A DNA stretch of 64,000 nt from Palsa-504 sp963767565 (GTDB lineage: Bacteria; Actinomycetota; Actinomycetes; Streptosporangiales; Streptosporangiaceae). The position numbers were made by a program, and so were the translations under genes. The notes beneath the pieces are model-generated. The model did no database searches. It was not told the origin of the DNA and worked only from the letters and a program-made list of their open reading frames with translations. Below are positions 25,576 through 33,479 of this stretch, in pieces. The number at the start of each line of letters is the position of its first letter. Positions within the stretch are counted from its first letter, which is position 1. Location: NCBI GenBank assembly GCA_963767565.1, contig CAVYEG010000009.1:1-64000 (forward strand), written 5' to 3'.

Positions 25576-26505
25576 ATGGGCAAGGCAAGCAGAACCAAGG
25601 TTGACAGCAGCCGCCGGGAGAAGATCGCCGCACAGCGCGCGGCGGCCCGGCGGGCGGAGCAGCGGAAGCGGATCCTGCTGGCGACGGGCAGCATCATCGT
25701 CGTCGCCGCGGTCGTGCTGACCTTCGTCATCATCAAGCTGAACGGCAAGCCGGCGGGGTCAACCTCCGCGCAGGGCCTGTCCAACGGCCCGGTCGGCACC
25801 GCGCTGGCCTCCGTGGTGCACGACGTCACCACGGTGCCGGTGAGCACCTCCGACGCGGTGGGCGAAGGCTCGGTCACCGCCAAGCCCACCTCGATCAAGG
25901 GCACGGCCCTGACCGCGAACGGCAAGCCCGAGATGCTCTACATCGGCGCCGAGTACTGCCCCTACTGCGCGGCCGAGCGCTGGGCCATGATCGTGGCGCT
26001 GAGCCGGTTCGGCACCTTCACGGGCCTGTCCACGGTGCATTCCGCGGTGGCGAACGGGGCCGGCCAGGCCGAGCCGGATCCGGACACGCCGAGCTGGACG
26101 TTCCTGCACGTCAAGTACACCAGCCCGTACCTGACCTTCACGCCCGTCGAGGAGTACACCAACATCCCGGACGCCTCCAACGGGGAATACACCCTCCTGC
26201 ATGCGCCCACCGCGGCCCAGCAGGCCCTGGTCACCAAGTACGCCGGCGCCCAGGGGTCGATCCCGTTCATTGACTTCGGCAACAAGTACATGATCGAAGG
26301 GGCCAGCTACGATGCCGGAGTGCTGGGCCAGGGCAAGATCAGCTGGGCCACGATCGCGAGCGACCTGCACAACCCGAACAGCCCGGTGGCCAAGGCAGTC
26401 CTCGGGGTGGCCAACTACATCACGGCGGCGATCTGCGGGATGACGGGCAACCAGCCCGCCAGCGCGTGCACTTCGACCGTCACATCCCTGCAAAGCCAGA
26501 TCTGA
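25576..26505 (+). CDS. DUF929 membrane-anchored thioredoxin-like protein
   Basis: 309 residues. A basic N-terminus (MGKASRTKVDSSRREKIAAQ) and one transmembrane segment (ILLATGSIIVVAAVVLTFVI) place the rest outside the membrane. The extracytoplasmic domain has a thioredoxin-like CxxC motif in YIGAEYCPYCAAERWAMIVA, followed by sequence typical of DUF929. Two more Cys near the C-terminus (AICGM, ASACTS) may form a structural disulfide. DUF929 genes usually sit beside a VKOR gene, as here (77 bp downstream). The likely job is to introduce disulfides into exported proteins, with VKOR reoxidising it. The redox partnership is inferred from neighbourhood and motifs. Confidence 0.88.
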   Translation: MGKASRTKVDSSRREKIAAQRAAARRAEQRKRILLATGSIIVVAAVVLTFVIIKLNGKPAGSTSAQGLSNGPVGTALASVVHDVTTVPVSTSDAVGEGSVTAKPTSIKGTALTANGKPEMLYIGAEYCPYCAAERWAMIVALSRFGTFTGLSTVHSAVANGAGQAEPDPDTPSWTFLHVKYTSPYLTFTPVEEYTNIPDASNGEYTLLHAPTAAQQALVTKYAGAQGSIPFIDFGNKYMIEGASYDAGVLGQGKISWATIASDLHNPNSPVAKAVLGVANYITAAICGMTGNQPASACTSTVTSLQSQI

Positions 26506-26547
26506 CGCCAGGTCAGCTCTAAGCTCCGCAGGGTAAGATCTGGCGTC
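26504..26547 (+). terminator. Possible attenuator/terminator between DUF929 and VKOR genes
   Basis: GACGCCAG (26504-26511), overlapping the DUF929 stop codon, pairs with CTGGCGTC (26540-26547). The same stretch also holds two direct copies of AGATCTG. No T-run follows, so partial read-through into the VKOR gene is likely. Confidence 0.3.
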
Positions 26548-26582
26548 ACAGCAGCCGTGACACGACCGGAGGCGAAGCTCGG

Positions 26583-27485
26583 ATGACAGCTTCGAAGTCC
26601 AGCCGGGCCCGCAACGCCCGTGCCCAGGCCAACGCGGCCAGGAACAGGAACGGTGCCGCGGCCGAGACCGGTGCCGCGGCCAAGACGAGCAGTACGGCCA
26701 GGACCGCCACCGCGGTCGAGGCGCCGGCTCCCGTCAAGGCCAGCACCGTCAAGGCCAGCACCGTCAAGGCCAGCACCGTCAAGGCCAGCACGGCGAAGGC
26801 CGGCACCGCCAAGGCCGGCACGGCGAAGGCCGGCACCGCCAAGGCCAATGGGAGCACCGGCACGGCGCGCCGCGGCGGCAGCGCGGGCCCGGACGGCGCG
26901 GGCCGATCAGCCGCGGTCGCGACCCCCGGCGGCGTGGTGGCCACCCGGGCCGCCGCTCCGGAGCGCGGCGGCTCACGGCTGCAGGCCCTCAGGGACGGCC
27001 TTACCGGCGCCGGGGCGCAGCGGCGGCCGGCCGCTCCGTTCTGGATGCAGATCACCACGTGGCTGGTGGCCATGGCCGGGCTGGGCGTCTCCATCTACCT
27101 GACCATCGCGCACTTCACCGAGTCGACCCTGGCCGGGTGCTCGGAGAGCGGGCTGGTGAACTGCACCAAGGTGACCACCAGTCCCCAGTCGTACGTGTTC
27201 GGCATCCCGGTGGCCGTGCTCGGCCTGGCCTTCTACCTGTTCGCGGTGGCGGCCATGAGCCCGTGGGCCTGGCGGTCAGGCCGGCGCGAGGTGCACATCG
27301 TCCGGCTGGCCTCGACGGTGGTCGGCATCGGCTTCGTGCTGTACCTGATCTACGCGGAGCTGTTCATCATCGGCAGCATCTGCCTGTACTGCACCAGCGT
27401 GCACGTCCTGACGTTCGTGCTGTTCGCGCTGACCGCGTTCGCCGCCGCGGCCTGGGGGCTTGACCCCGCCAAGCACGACAGCTGA
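26583..27485 (+). CDS. Vitamin K epoxide reductase family protein (VKOR)
   Basis: 300 residues, ATG after CGGAGGCGAAG. About 150 N-terminal residues are an Ala/Lys/Thr-rich disordered tail with eight 5-residue repeats (KASTV/KAGTA). The VKOR core follows: four helices, with the loop Cys pair in AGCSESGLVNCTKV and the quinone-side CxxC in GSICLYCTSVHVLTF. A Ser before the motif (TTSPQSYVFGIPV) matches the family. It reoxidises an extracytoplasmic thioredoxin-like partner and passes electrons to menaquinone. The partner is probably the DUF929 protein encoded upstream. The long repetitive tail is unusual; VKOR proteins often lack it. Confidence 0.92.
   Translation: MTASKSSRARNARAQANAARNRNGAAAETGAAAKTSSTARTATAVEAPAPVKASTVKASTVKASTVKASTAKAGTAKAGTAKAGTAKANGSTGTARRGGSAGPDGAGRSAAVATPGGVVATRAAAPERGGSRLQALRDGLTGAGAQRRPAAPFWMQITTWLVAMAGLGVSIYLTIAHFTESTLAGCSESGLVNCTKVTTSPQSYVFGIPVAVLGLAFYLFAVAAMSPWAWRSGRREVHIVRLASTVVGIGFVLYLIYAELFIIGSICLYCTSVHVLTFVLFALTAFAAAAWGLDPAKHDS
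26733..26852 (+). repeat. 15-bp tandem repeat inside the VKOR gene, eight units
   Basis: GTCAAGGCCAGCACC repeats four times from 26733, followed by four diverged units (GCSAAGGCCGGCACS). Each unit encodes V/A-K-A-S/G-T, so copy-number change keeps the frame and only alters the length of a lysine-rich cytoplasmic tail. Confidence 0.85.
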
Positions 27486-27562
27486 CCGGCCCGCCGCACG
27501 TCATTACATCTTCATCATGTTGGCGTCCGCCCGCAGCCACGGCAGACCGCACGCACTAGCCT

Positions 27563-27592
27563 GAAGGCGCGCCCGAGGAGAGGAGCGCCTTC
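27563..27592 (+). promoter_or_regulatory. Hairpin with the ribosome binding site in its loop
   Basis: GAAGGCGC (27563-27570) and GCGCCTTC (27585-27592) form a perfect 8-bp stem whose loop holds GAGGAGAGGA, the ribosome site of the GTG at 27594, only one base after the stem. Such a structure could set the translation level of the next frame. Confidence 0.4.
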
Positions 27593-27593
27593 G

Positions 27594-28031
27594 GTGCCAG
27601 GCATGAATTCAGGCCTGAATCCGGCCGATCCGACGCTGGTCGCCGCGTTCAGGTCGGCGCTGCTGCACCAGGGCGCGATCGCCATCATCATCCTGGCCTT
27701 CCTGGGGCTGCTATGGGCTAGGGCCAGGACCTGGCGGATGGCCACCCCGGCGGCCAAGCAGGAAGAGGGCGCCGGAACAGGCACGGCTGGGGCAGCCGAC
27801 CCGGACGGGGCCGCCCACCGAATAATGTCCCGATGGTCGGCGGCGGGGGCTGGCCGGGGTTTTCGCCGGCGCCTGGCGGGACGTGGCAGGCGGGGGGGCC
27901 CGCCGGTGCCGGCCGGGCTCGGCGGGGATCAGGTGCAGGTGCTGGGGCTGACCGTCTGGCGGCTGGCCGGGGCGGGCTGGACCAAGATCCAGGTCATGAA
28001 CGTGCCGATCAGCTACGGCTCGTCGGGCTAG
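27594..28031 (+). pseudogene. Decayed membrane-protein gene between VKOR and ctaG
   Basis: The first 50 residues (GLNPADPTLVAAFRSALLHQ, then one transmembrane segment AIAIIILAFLGLLWAR) resemble the start of larger multi-span proteins found near ctaG in other actinobacteria. The middle loses protein character and becomes Gly/Arg-rich, while the adjacent frame there reads a plausible GGWPGFSPAPGGTWQAGG. The end returns to sense in the first frame (WRLAGAGWTKIQVMNVPISY). At least two frame changes and a large internal deletion would explain this. It is open as a 145-residue frame and may still be made. Memory of the family is the basis for the comparison, so I am only moderately sure. Confidence 0.4.
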
Positions 28032-28053
28032 GGCCAGGCTGGGAGATGCAGGC

Positions 28054-29025
28054 ATGAGCTACCTGACCGGGCACTGGTCCTTCGACCCGTTCCTCGTCCT
28101 GGCCGTCGCGGTCGCGGTGTGGCACGAGGTCGGGCTGCGGCGGCTGGCGCGGCGGTCCCGGCCCGAGCGGACCAGGCAGCGGCGGCTGCGGTCGCTGTGG
28201 TTCTACGCCGGGCTGGTGGTGCTGCTGCTCGCGGTGGAATCGCCGATCGACTACTGGGCCGACGACTACTTCTTCGTGCACATGATCCAGCACCTGCTGC
28301 TCATGTTCGCCGCCCCGTCGCTGATCGTGGCGGGCGCGCCGTGGCAGCCGCTGCTTGAGGCCCTGAATTGGGCACTGCCCGGCCGGTCCGGGCGCAGCGT
28401 GACCCGGGGCGTGCTGGCGGGCGGCTGGTCGCGGCCGCTGCGCGCGGTGGGCGGGTTCTTCGTCCGGCCCTGGGTGGCGGTGGGGCTGTTCAGCGCGGTG
28501 ATGATCTTCTGGCACCTGCCCGGGCCCTACGACCTGGCCGAGAACAACCAGGCCGTGCACATCTGGCTGATGCACGGCAGTTTCTTCGCGGCGGGCGTAC
28601 TGTTCTGGCTGCAGTTCATCCCGTCGCCGCCGTTCCGGCGGCGGATGCCTCTGGCCTCCCAGGCCGCCGCGCTGCTCGGCACCAACCTGGTGATGATCTT
28701 CATCGCGATGGCGCTGAGCATCTTCGCCTCGCACTCGGTGTACTCGGTCTACGACCACGTGCCCGGCGTCACCCTGCCGCCGTTCGCCGACCAGCAGATC
28801 GGTGCGGCGATCCTGTGGGTGTGCGGCGACTTCTGGGCCATGCCGTCGATGATCGTGATCGTCCGGCGGCTGATCCAGGCCGACGGGAGCGTCAGCGCGG
28901 CGCTGGACCGGGTGCTGGGCCGCGGCGCGTCACGGTCCGGCTGGGCCACCGGGGGCCGCCCGCACGCAGGCGTGCTGGGCGGTGGCGCGGCTCAGCGGAT
29001 ATCGCCGCCCGACGGGGAGTCGTGA
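28054..29025 (+). CDS. ctaG: Cytochrome c oxidase assembly protein, caa3-type CtaG
   Basis: 323 residues, ATG after GGGAGATG. Seven transmembrane segments. Conserved histidines lie in VWHEVGLRRL, YFFVHMIQHLLLMFAAP, MIFWHLPGPYD, AVHIWLMHGSFF and IFASHSVYSVYDH, the pattern of the Caa3_CtaG family. These proteins help deliver copper to the oxidase subunits in Gram-positive bacteria. The Arg/Gly-rich C-terminal tail (about 45 residues) is cytoplasmic and not conserved. Its 3' end overlaps the convergent transporter gene by 34 bp. The upstream disulfide-forming pair fits a shared role in maturing exported respiratory proteins. Confidence 0.92.
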   Translation: MSYLTGHWSFDPFLVLAVAVAVWHEVGLRRLARRSRPERTRQRRLRSLWFYAGLVVLLLAVESPIDYWADDYFFVHMIQHLLLMFAAPSLIVAGAPWQPLLEALNWALPGRSGRSVTRGVLAGGWSRPLRAVGGFFVRPWVAVGLFSAVMIFWHLPGPYDLAENNQAVHIWLMHGSFFAAGVLFWLQFIPSPPFRRRMPLASQAAALLGTNLVMIFIAMALSIFASHSVYSVYDHVPGVTLPPFADQQIGAAILWVCGDFWAMPSMIVIVRRLIQADGSVSAALDRVLGRGASRSGWATGGRPHAGVLGGGAAQRISPPDGES

Positions 29026-30059
29026 ACCTGTCGCCGGTGCGCCGGGCGGGAGAGCTTCCTGGCCTCGGACCTCTTGGGTGCGGGCGGGTGCTTGCCGTTC
29101 GGTGAGGGGCCCGGCGCAGTCTGGGGGCTCCCGGGGTCGGCGCCGCCCGGGACGGAGTGGTCGTCGGCTTCCGCGCCGGGCCGGATGACGTCGGTGATCT
29201 TGTGCAGCCCGCTGAACGCCGACGACTGCGCCACCGCGACCACCCCGACGATCAGCGCGGCGATCCCGCCGGCCTCGATGGCCAGCTGACCCGGCGTGAT
29301 CGGGACCCGGTCCCCGAAGACCAGGATGCCGAGCGCGATCCCGGCCACCGGCTCACCCGCGGCGACGGTGGGCAGTGAGTAGTGCAGCGGCCCGGCGCTG
29401 AACGCGTTCTGCATCAGCCAGATGCCGACGATGCCCGCGCCCACCAGCGCGTAAGCCGACCAGGTGGAGAACAGGACGGTCCAGGAGCTGTACTGCATGC
29501 TCTCCAGCGTCTGCCGGGTCAGCGCGTCCTGGATGCCGAACACCAGCCCGGCCCCCAGGCCGGTGAGGGTAGCGCGGACCTGTCCCTGCCTGCGGTGCCC
29601 GATCACCACGGCCACAGCCGCGATGCCGGCGATGATCGCGGCCGCGTACCAGTGCGAGAACGAGCCGAACGACATGCCGATCGGCGTGGTGGAGCGGGTC
29701 GCCGAGACCAGGGCCACCCCCGCGCACAGGATGAGGGCGCCGGTCACCTCGGCGGCCTTGACCGGCTGCCGGGACATGGGCACGGCCAGGATCAGCGCCC
29801 AGACCAGGTAGGTGGTCAGCAGCGGCTCCACCAGGGTCAGCTCGAGATGGCCGATGGACCAGGCGGCCAGCAGGTAGCCCGCCACCATGCAGCCGATGCC
29901 GAGCAGCCACCGCGGCTGGCGCAGCAGGTCGGTCAGGATGCGCCAGGACAGGAAGCGCGAGTCGGGTTCCTGCTGGGCGGCATACTGCTGGAGCACGAAG
30001 CCCACCCCGAGCAGCACCGCAGCCACGAGGGTGGTCGCGTAGTCCACATCCAGGTCCAC
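28992..30059 (-). CDS. DMT-family (EamA-like) membrane transporter
   Basis: 355 residues from the GTG at 30059; a TTG start at 30107 is possible but weaker. Nine to ten hydrophobic helices in two similar halves: TTLVAAVLLGVGFVLQQYAA and LVEPLLTTYLVWALILAVPM in the first, and GLVFGIQDALTRQTLE and PTVAAGEPVAGIALGILVFG in the second. The last motif is typical of drug/metabolite transporters. The 75 C-terminal residues are a polar Pro/Ser/Arg-rich tail. The substrate cannot be deduced. It is a single gene that overlaps ctaG at its 3' end. Confidence 0.85.
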   Translation of the reverse strand: MDLDVDYATTLVAAVLLGVGFVLQQYAAQQEPDSRFLSWRILTDLLRQPRWLLGIGCMVAGYLLAAWSIGHLELTLVEPLLTTYLVWALILAVPMSRQPVKAAEVTGALILCAGVALVSATRSTTPIGMSFGSFSHWYAAAIIAGIAAVAVVIGHRRQGQVRATLTGLGAGLVFGIQDALTRQTLESMQYSSWTVLFSTWSAYALVGAGIVGIWLMQNAFSAGPLHYSLPTVAAGEPVAGIALGILVFGDRVPITPGQLAIEAGGIAALIVGVVAVAQSSAFSGLHKITDVIRPGAEADDHSVPGGADPGSPQTAPGPSPNGKHPPAPKRSEARKLSRPAHRRQVHDSPSGGDIR

Positions 30060-30393
30060 GAGTGCTCTGTCTTCGCTAGGGCAAAACGGTGCGGGTATCA
30101 AGGACAACGTGCACTGCTGACGGCTAGTTTCGGCTCAGCCGCGTGACGCGTGGGCGGCGGCGACGCGCATTGATCGTATGGTAGCCGTCCACCTGCATAC
30201 TGCCGCCGCATCGGACGTCTGAACATCATTGAGGTCCCGGCCACGTGATTGGCACCGAGTTGTTATCTGCGTACGGTGCGGGATTATGTCCGCGATCTCC
30301 TGCCGGCTGGTCAGCCGTTACTATCGTGAGCCTGGTCGGCGTGCATGATTGCCGGGAGGGTGCGCGGTGGGGGACCGGAAAAGGGACGGCGGG
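30060..30393. other. Gap of about 330 bp between two minus-strand genes
   Basis: No gene, RNA or convincing terminator is visible. An AT-richer stretch near 30170-30310 may hold the promoter of the transporter gene. Confidence 0.4.
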
Positions 30394-31254
30394 CTACCCG
30401 GCGGCCACGCCGGGATAGACCCGGGCCGCGTTGCCGGCCAGCACGGCCGCCAGGACCTCACCGGGCAGGCCCAGGCCCGCGAGGGCGCGGACGTTCCTGG
30501 CCGTGCCGGGCACACCGGGCCAGTCGGTGCCGAAGATCCACTTGGCGGCCAGGGCGGCCAGGTCGGAGCCGGCGTAGTAGGCGGGCAGCCGCTTGGGCGG
30601 CAGGCCGGCCAGGTCCAGCCACACGTTGTCACGGGCCAGCGCCATTCGGGCCGCGTCGGCGTACCACGGGCCGCGGCCGCCGTGGGCCAGCACGAACTGG
30701 ACGCCGGGGAAATCGGCCGCGATGGCGTCCATCAGCTTCGGGTCGCCCGCCTCGGACCGCGAGCCGGGGAAGATACTGCCGCCGGTGTGCACCACCACCG
30801 GCACGCCGCGCGCGGCGCACAGCTCGTAGACCGGGTACATGTCCGCCCGGTCGGCGGCGAAGCCGCCGTGCACCGGGTGCACCTTGACCGCGACCGCGCC
30901 CAGGTCGAGCTGGCGTTCGGCCTCGGCGGCGGGCGGGATGTGCAGCAGCGGGTTCACGTTGGCCACCAGCCGGTACCGGCGGGGGTTGTGCGCGACCACC
31001 GGCAGCAGGTCCTCGATGGCCTGGATCCCGGTGGCCCGCGGGCTGTACTCGGCAAACAGCAGCGCGACGTCGACTCCCTCGGCGTCGAGCAGCGCGTCCA
31101 GCCGGGCGGGGACCGGGTCGCCGCCGGCGTCGAAGACGTCCTGCCAGCCGGAGTCCTGGCCGAAATCGACGGCCCACTGCATCCAGGCGGGGGCCACCGT
31201 GCTCAGCCGGGGCACGTGCATGTGCGCGTCGACCACCGCCAGGCCGTCGATCAT
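30394..31254 (-). CDS. Amidohydrolase-2 family metal-dependent hydrolase
   Basis: 286 residues. TIM-barrel amidohydrolase with the metal-site motifs in order: VVDAHMHVPR, VKVHPVHGG, VVVHTGGSIF, FVLAHGGRGPW and the terminal Asp in IFGTDWPGVP. Family members hydrolyse or decarboxylate cyclic and aromatic acids; the substrate here is unknown. The start codon lies inside a three-copy 11-bp tandem repeat that offers ATGs in all three frames; the first ATG in frame is at 31254. It follows the gamma-carbonic-anhydrase-like gene by 30 bp on the same strand, and the esterase gene precedes that, so a three-gene operon of hydrolases is likely. Confidence 0.87.
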   Translation of the reverse strand: MIDGLAVVDAHMHVPRLSTVAPAWMQWAVDFGQDSGWQDVFDAGGDPVPARLDALLDAEGVDVALLFAEYSPRATGIQAIEDLLPVVAHNPRRYRLVANVNPLLHIPPAAEAERQLDLGAVAVKVHPVHGGFAADRADMYPVYELCAARGVPVVVHTGGSIFPGSRSEAGDPKLMDAIAADFPGVQFVLAHGGRGPWYADAARMALARDNVWLDLAGLPPKRLPAYYAGSDLAALAAKWIFGTDWPGVPGTARNVRALAGLGLPGEVLAAVLAGNAARVYPGVAAG

Positions 31255-31280
31255 GGCGTGATCATGGCGTGATCATGGCG
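31249..31280. repeat. 11-bp tandem repeat over a start codon, three copies
   Basis: GATCATGGCGT is repeated at 31249, 31260 and 31271 (last copy one base short). On the minus strand each copy supplies an ATG, 11 bases apart and thus in different frames; only the last (31252-31254) opens the amidohydrolase. Copy-number change here could alter initiation. Confidence 0.75.
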
Positions 31281-31284
31281 CGGC

Positions 31285-31809
31285 TCAGGCGTCCAGGCGC
31301 CGCAGCAGCCCGCTCGAGTACGTGCGGGCCGTCTCCAGGTAGGTCTGCATGGCGCGGGCGGCCAGGTCGCCGGAGATCCCGGTCCGCTTGATGGTGGCGG
31401 GCACGCCCGCCGCCAGGGCGGCGGGCGGCACCTCGAAGCCCTCCGGCACCAGGGCGGCAGCGGCCACGATCGAGCCGGCGCCGATCCGGGCCCGGTTCAG
31501 CGTGACCGACCCGGAGCCGATCAGGCACCGGTCGCCCACCACGCAGCCTTCGAGGTGGGTGTTGTGCCCCACTACGCACTCGGCGCCGATCAGCGTGGGC
31601 CAGTCGCGGGTGCAGTGCACCACCGTGCCGTCCTGGATTGAGGTCCGCGCGCCGACCTCGATCCGGCCGTGGTCGCCGCGCAGCACGGCGCAGGGCCAGA
31701 CCGACGCGTGCGGGCCGATCCGCACCCGGCCGATGACCACGGCGTCGGGGTGGACGAAGGCGGAAGGGTCGATATCCGGTTCGTACTCCCCCAGCGCGTA
31801 GATCGGCAT
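31285..31809 (-). CDS. Gamma-carbonic-anhydrase-like left-handed beta-helix protein
   Basis: 174 residues from the ATG at 31809; a TTG two codons earlier is also open. Hexapeptide repeats form a left-handed beta-helix (VVIGRVRIGPHASVWPCAVL). The three zinc-ligand histidines of the gamma class appear in VVHCTRDWP and VVGHNTHLEG. The acidic loop of the fully active Cam enzyme is absent, as in the CamH/YrdA/PaaY group, which may hydrolyse thioesters or hydrate CO2 weakly. It is followed by the amidohydrolase and preceded by the esterase at a few bases. Its exact reaction is open. Confidence 0.87.
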   Translation of the reverse strand: MPIYALGEYEPDIDPSAFVHPDAVVIGRVRIGPHASVWPCAVLRGDHGRIEVGARTSIQDGTVVHCTRDWPTLIGAECVVGHNTHLEGCVVGDRCLIGSGSVTLNRARIGAGSIVAAAALVPEGFEVPPAALAAGVPATIKRTGISGDLAARAMQTYLETARTYSSGLLRRLDA

Positions 31810-31818
31810 CAGCAAACC

Positions 31819-33363
31819 CTACCGTGCAGCCTGCAGGTTCTCGGTGTCCAGGTCGATGACGCCGAAGTGGTGCTGGTCCCATAGATGCAGGGAGGCTAGT
31901 TCGGGGTAGCCGGTCACGCCGGGCGGGTCGGCGAAGATGCGGGTGGTCCGGCGGCCGAAAGCATAAGGCGGCCAGCCGGGGTCGCCGGTGGTGGCGAAGG
32001 CCGCCCACTGCTCGCGCATTACGTTGCCGAGGGCCACGGCGCCGGCGGGCGGCTCGGGTCCGAACAGCATCTGCCGCAGGTCGCCGTCCACGCCGAACAC
32101 CAGGGGCACGTCGATCGCGTGGCAGGCGCCCAGATCGGCAGCTTCGGGGCCCGCAGCCGGGTAGCAGACCTCGTACAGGAAGGTGCGGCCGCCGCCTGCG
32201 GCGTGGGACTGGGCCAGGTGCAGGCTCGGCATCCGGAACAGCCAGTCGGAGTGGACCAGCTCGAACAGCCGGCCGTCGTCGGCGTCCGGGTAAGCGGCCC
32301 GGTAGGCCGCCTCGCCGTCGCCGTGCTCGCCCTGCGGGCCCATCAGGTTGAGGGCATGGCTGGCCATTCCGGCGCTCACCTGGCCGCGGAGCCCGGACAT
32401 CGTGGTGAACAGCCGGTACTCGTCGCGGGTGTGCCCGGCGATGAGGTCGATGTCCCGGGCCGCCCCCTGGGCCACGGCGCGCCACGGCGCGGCGGGCAGG
32501 ACCTCGCCGTCGACCACCGGCGAGAACGGCGTGGGGAGCAGCGCCACCGGTCCCCAGCGGCCGGCGTGGTCGGCGGGCTGCACCGCGTCGGCCGCGGCCA
32601 CCAGCCGGGCCGGGTCGGCGGCGGCGAACGCCTCGGCGGTGGCGGGCAGCCCGGCCTGGGCGGCGATGGCCGCCGTCACGTCGGCGGCCAGGGCGGGTGA
32701 GAAGAACGTGCCCGGGACGCTCTGCGCGATGGCCCGGCGGAACAGGCCGGCCGCGGCCGGCATGACCAGCAGCGCGGCGATCGCGCCGGCCCCGGCCGAC
32801 TCGCCGAACACCGTGACCAGGTCCGGGTCGCCGCCGAAGGCGGCGATGTTGGCCCGGACCCAGCGCAGCGCGGCCACCTGGTCGAGCAGCGCGCGGTTGG
32901 CCGGCACGCCGGGCAGCTGAGCGTAGCCCTCCACGCCGACCCGGTGGTTGAAGGTGACCAGCACGACGTTCTGCTGGGCCAGCAGCGTCCCGTCGTAGCC
33001 CGGCAGGCAGGACGCACCGGACCGGTAGGCCCCGCCGTAGATCCACACCATGACCGGCAGCCCGGCCGCGCCCGGGTCGGGCGAGAACACGTTCACGGTC
33101 AGCCAGTCATCCGGGTCGGCGCCCGCCGCGGCAGCCGGCGGCGGGACCACGGCCAGGCCGGACTGGGGCGGCGGCGGGCCGAACGCGGCCGCGTCCCTGA
33201 TGCCGTCCCAGGGTGCCACCGGGTGCGGGGCGGCGAACCGGAGCGGGCCGACGGGCGGCCGGGCGAACGGGATGCCGCGGAAGGCGGCGATGCCGGTGGC
33301 CGCCGCGGTCCGGCCGCGGACCAGGCCGCTGGCCGTGCGGACGACGGGCTCGGTTGCGTTCAT
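31819..33363 (-). CDS. Type-B carboxylesterase
   Basis: 514 residues. Alpha/beta-hydrolase with the nucleophile Ser in VTVFGESAGAGAIAALLV, oxyanion-hole segment VMVWIYGGAYRSGA and the catalytic His in GACHAIDVPLVFG. It also has the early motif FRGIPFARPPVGPLRF, diagnostic of the carboxylesterase type-B (para-nitrobenzyl esterase) family. No signal peptide, so it is probably cytoplasmic. It ends 9 bp before the carbonic-anhydrase-like gene on the same strand. The native ester is unknown. Confidence 0.92.
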   Translation of the reverse strand: MNATEPVVRTASGLVRGRTAAATGIAAFRGIPFARPPVGPLRFAAPHPVAPWDGIRDAAAFGPPPPQSGLAVVPPPAAAAGADPDDWLTVNVFSPDPGAAGLPVMVWIYGGAYRSGASCLPGYDGTLLAQQNVVLVTFNHRVGVEGYAQLPGVPANRALLDQVAALRWVRANIAAFGGDPDLVTVFGESAGAGAIAALLVMPAAAGLFRRAIAQSVPGTFFSPALAADVTAAIAAQAGLPATAEAFAAADPARLVAAADAVQPADHAGRWGPVALLPTPFSPVVDGEVLPAAPWRAVAQGAARDIDLIAGHTRDEYRLFTTMSGLRGQVSAGMASHALNLMGPQGEHGDGEAAYRAAYPDADDGRLFELVHSDWLFRMPSLHLAQSHAAGGGRTFLYEVCYPAAGPEAADLGACHAIDVPLVFGVDGDLRQMLFGPEPPAGAVALGNVMREQWAAFATTGDPGWPPYAFGRRTTRIFADPPGVTGYPELASLHLWDQHHFGVIDLDTENLQAAR

Positions 33364-33479
33364 GCGGACCCCTTGCCGGCGGGCGTTGGCGGTCCGGATA
33401 TAGACCTACATGGCCACCACGAGCGAGGTTACGCCACGGGGTCGCTGCCCGGTGGCCCCGGCTGGCCATGGTGAGCCGG

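Noticed and set aside
25236..25925. Minus-strand frame opposite the DUF929 gene and its upstream region
   Set aside because: Its longest part is antisense to a clear CxxC thioredoxin-like gene, and its end is simply the arm of a hairpin.
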